A stretch of DNA of 64,000 bases, taken from contig JAXDDX010000018.1 in assembly GCA_034670405.1 (NCBI GenBank), positions 186,501 through 250,500 of the forward strand, given 5' to 3'. The first letter of the stretch is position 1; the number at the start of each line of letters is the position of its first letter. A program made the translations under genes and the position numbers. This document shows, one piece after another, positions 38,024 through 64,000 of the stretch. This DNA is from Hoplostethus atlanticus. Lineage: Eukaryota; Chordata; Actinopteri; Trachichthyiformes; Trachichthyidae. The notes below the pieces were generated by a model. The model saw only the letters and a list, made by a program, of their open reading frames with translations. It did not search any database and was not told the origin of the DNA.

Positions 38024-39299
38024 AGGGCGATTAAGGGCCAGACCCAGCAGGCTCTGTGAATGGACACTTTCATGTGTGTGAGATCAGGCTGCCTTTGGGG
38101 CTCATACGTAATAATGGGCTTCGGTGGAACCACAGGCTGGCTGATGGATAATTTCCTCGACAGACGTGAGAGGTGCACATGGGCCTGAGTGAGTACATTT
38201 TTAACAGTAAGCTGTCATAAACTTTCTATTGTAATGTATTTATTGTGTTTGATAGGTAAACATGTTTCATGATAACAAGTGTGTGTGTGTGTGTGTGTGT
38301 GTCACTGTAATAATGAAGGGACAGAATAAGCGATGAGAGTTATGTGGATGGTAGTTTGAGGAAACTACTTGCTAGGTGGGAGATTGATGAGAAAATTCAG
38401 ATGATATCAAGCAGTTTTCTGAGTTTTCTGTTCTTTTTTTCTCATTCCTTCCAGTTCATTCATGGTCTGTGCAATATTCGGTTGATGTGAGCTGCTACTT
38501 TCTGTACTTGAATGTGAATGTTGTCAAGAAATTACAGTTTAAAGTTATAACATTCTCAAAAGAGACTTTTGCACCCCCCGATGTTGCTGTGTAAAAATGC
38601 CTTTGGAGGCATGAAGCACCAGGCTGTACCTGCAGGTCCTAGAACCAAGTGAGTGGGATTCAAACAATGTATTGTTGTAGATCAGCACGGTGGTTCAACT
38701 TCTCCATCTATGAAACACTTCTGTGAAATCTGAATGGTCCTCTTATCACACCTGCTTTAGATTGGACACTAGAGAAGTTACTGGTGTACATCACAAGGCA
38801 CAACTGATCTTGGTGAATTTGTCCAACTGTTGCTCACCAGGATCCCTACTCATCCATATGTCCCTAGTACCAAGTTAAACCTAAGCTCTGTTTTCACGTT
38901 GTCTCGGGATCATCACCTACTGCCATATATGTGCATGCATGCACACTTGTCTTGTCTTCTTGCTCCAGGCTGCACGTTATCATTCTTCTGTCTGTCTGCA
39001 TCCGGTATCTTCTCCAGACATCATACCGAGACGTGCAGACATCTGGCCTACCCTCAAGATAGATGATTCATGGCACTTTGGTATAATGTTTGGAAGGCTG
39101 CGTGAGAAAAACTCATGCTGATGTGGCCAGTAAATGGGTTAGCAACCAGTTGGCAAAGGTACACATTTACCAGTAGGTGTGAAGATTTACCCACAGTAAC
39201 CATAGCCTATGTTTGAATGCTAGGGTGCCACTACAACCGGCTCTGCCAGCGCAAGTAACACCCTTTATAATAATACGTATCTTTGCTCCATGGTTAGTG

Positions 39300-39372
<73 letters not shown>
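39300..39372. repeat. (GATA)n microsatellite
   Basis: About 18 uninterrupted GATA units in the intergenic region before phldb1. Confidence 0.95.
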
Positions 39373-40433
39373 GACGACTTCAGCTGGGACGTCTGTAACT
39401 TCACACCATCATCAAGTGTGAGTCACAGAAGGTCCACCTCCACTGCAGGCTTTGCTTGATACATCTGGTTACTTAGCTGCCTCTTTTTGTTTGTTTTTAT
39501 TTTCCTTAGTGAATCATCATCTGCTTCATTTCCTCCATCTCTTCTCTGGCCTCGACCATGGGAAAAGACTTAAGAGATCAATAGTGGACCCTTTCTTCTC
39601 CTTTTTCTCCCACTCTCTCTCTCTGTGTCTCTCTTTCTCGGCCAAATAGTTCCCGTGGGACATTTAAAAAGATGGCTCACATGTGTTCACTTCCTGTGGA
39701 ACATAGTATCCACTGCATCCACTGTACTAAGTCATGCTTTTATAAATTGTTATTCAACAGTTTTCCATATTGGAAAGCCCCCCTTTGTTTCATCAGCAGC
39801 ACAAAGCTCATAGCAGGAAGTCAGCTATGAGGACACAAGGTGTTTTCCACCTCCTCCTCCTCCTCCTCCTACACCACAGGTATTTCCACCCCTAGGCCCC
39901 CAACCTGCTAAGGCTGTTAATGCCTGCTTTGCCAATGCACTGTGACGGTGCTGAGGAGACCCGCAGCAGGGACCTGATCATCTGGTCTGGTCCATCTGAT
40001 CTTTCCATCAATGGAATTCATGTGAGAGCCGATCCATCTCGGACTCTCTAAGGAGGCTCTGAACTTGAACTCAAGGCGTGCTACTCTGTAAACTGGAGTT
40101 CAGTGTTTCGGGAAAATCCTTTACCCAAGGGGGTCATGGGGATTATTTTGCAAAGGAAAGTCTGAGGAAGTGAACAAATCTGACATTTTGGAGGGCAGCA
40201 CCGGCGCTGCGTTGGGTCCCTCTTCTGCTGCGTGTCGGGGGTGTAACCCTGCACCCGGGAGAGGGGGGCGGGGTGGGGTGGGGAGGAGGGAAAGAGCAGA
40301 GGAGCTCAGTGAGTGAATGAAATAAGCTAGGAGCAAGACATAAACAATAATGTGGACATGTGCTCTATGGATTAATGTTCTGCAGACAAACCCGCGGACC
40401 TAGCTGTCGTTTGGACTCTCAAAGAGGACACAA

Positions 40434-63166
<22,733 letters not shown>

Positions 63167-64000
63167 GGGACCGGCGGGGTGACAGATCTGGATGACGCCA
63201 GGGACTGGGTGAGCACCCAGACATCACCAGCCGCTGCCTGTCAAGTGGAGCTGGAGCTCAGGTCGATGAGATACGGCTTGGCGGTGTGTAATGGACATCT
63301 TGAAGGGATGAATAGTCTGGGGCTCTCGCCAAAAGCCTAATGCCTTCAAGCAAACGAGGGCTTTGTAATGAAAGTGAAAGAAAATGAAAAGAGCTGCATT
63401 TTAAAGAATTTATGATACAGCCAGTATGAGAAAAAGATTTTATACTACCGATCTATGACGGGAACTATGTATAGGAAAGGAAATCATATTCTGTTCCCGC
63501 TGCCAAAATGTATTATTAATATTATTATTATTTGTGGGCTTTGAAAATGTATCTTACTTCTTATTATTATGAGTTCAAACTGTTTACACTCTAAAGCCAT
63601 TAAACAATTTAAACATGCAGTTTATCACTCTAATTTATGCTTTTGATTTTCTTTTTGATATCATTTGTACTTTTGTCCCTTAAGTTCTGTAATGTTTGAC
63701 AGCTGAAAAATGAATGAATCTATAAATTAATGAACCATATGACTATGATTACAATGAACTCACTTTAGTAAATATTATACCACTAATTCATAATCGAGAG
63801 TCATATTTTACTTATTCAGTTGAAACAATACTTGGTGCCAGATATTGTATTGTTTATGTCATGTTTGGTCATACAAGGTTAATACCAGTTTTTATATTGT
63901 TCCAAGGGCTTTTCATACAGGGAGATAACCCAGAATTAATGTGTCTGTATTTTACACAAATCTCATGTCAAAGCAAACGTTTTGTCAGCATTTTGACAGA
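63167..64000 (+). other. phldb1 3' UTR
   Basis: After the phldb1 stop codon the sequence is AT-rich and non-coding to the end of the window. ATTAAA at 63599-63604 is the best polyadenylation hexamer, about 430 bp after the stop. The UTR may run on beyond the window. Confidence 0.6.
63599..63604 (+). terminator. Candidate phldb1 polyadenylation signal (ATTAAA)
   Basis: The common variant hexamer ATTAAA, about 430 bp past the stop codon. It is inferred only from sequence and position. Confidence 0.45.

Larger units (their letters stand above)
33802..40433. other. Intergenic region between h2ax and phldb1, rich in simple repeats
   Basis: After the h2ax 3' end there is about 6.5 kb without a supported coding exon. 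It carries a TG repeat at about 37079-37103, two GT-GA compound repeats (37408-37455 and 37524-37567), a long GA tract (37945-38020), a GT tract (about 38279-38302) and a GATA tract (39300-39372). The last part, with a G-rich stretch at about 40258-40290, probably contains the phldb1 promoter or 5' UTR. Confidence 0.55.

Overview
The window is nuclear DNA from a ray-finned (teleost) fish. The introns are GT-AG, the encoded proteins are vertebrate, and the background is typical of fish: CA/GA/GATA microsatellites, a tRNA-derived SINE, an L2-type LINE tail, LINE relics and TTAA-flanked miniature DNA transposons. The sequence alone does not name the species. No bacterial operon, CRISPR array, viral element or novel defence system is visible.

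Layout: (1) 1-1002 (+): last exons of a transcobalamin/intrinsic-factor-type cobalamin-binding protein. (2) 2692-3943 (-): a small secreted sushi-domain protein that I do not recognise, with a one-base frame disruption in exon 3. (3) 6162-8523 (-): hinfp, the histone H4 gene transcription factor, 9 coding exons. (4) 10130-13512 (-): dpagt1, first enzyme of N-glycan precursor synthesis, 9 coding exons. (5) 15902-29712 (+): c2cd2l (TMEM24), an ER-plasma membrane contact lipid-transfer protein, 14 coding exons with a 7.4 kb first intron. (6) 33371-33801 (+): h2ax, intronless, with CCAAT boxes, a histone 3' stem-loop and a polyadenylation signal; its coding frame is broken near the 3' end although the SQEY tail survives in another frame. 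(7) 40434-63166 (+): phldb1 (LL5-alpha), FHA domain, coiled coils and C-terminal PH domain, about 25 exons, followed by its 3' UTR to the window end.

Exon boundaries were placed by hand from splice sites. For hinfp, dpagt1, c2cd2l and phldb1 the exon lengths and phases add up to uninterrupted reading frames of 503, 410, 691 and 1338-1353 residues, close to the human proteins as I remember them. hinfp, dpagt1, c2cd2l and h2ax are also neighbours on human 11q23.3, with PHLDB1 about 0.5 Mb away, so this is a conserved vertebrate block. Compared with human, the divergent dpagt1/c2cd2l pair is flipped relative to h2ax and hinfp.

The genes do not form one pathway. The only shared theme is histone supply and DNA damage marking: HINFP activates histone H4 genes and H2A.X is the damage-signalling H2A. 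The points most worth a second look are the h2ax frame disruption, the inversion, the TTAA-flanked element with roughly 85 bp terminal inverted repeats inside c2cd2l, and a run of in-frame cassette exons in phldb1.
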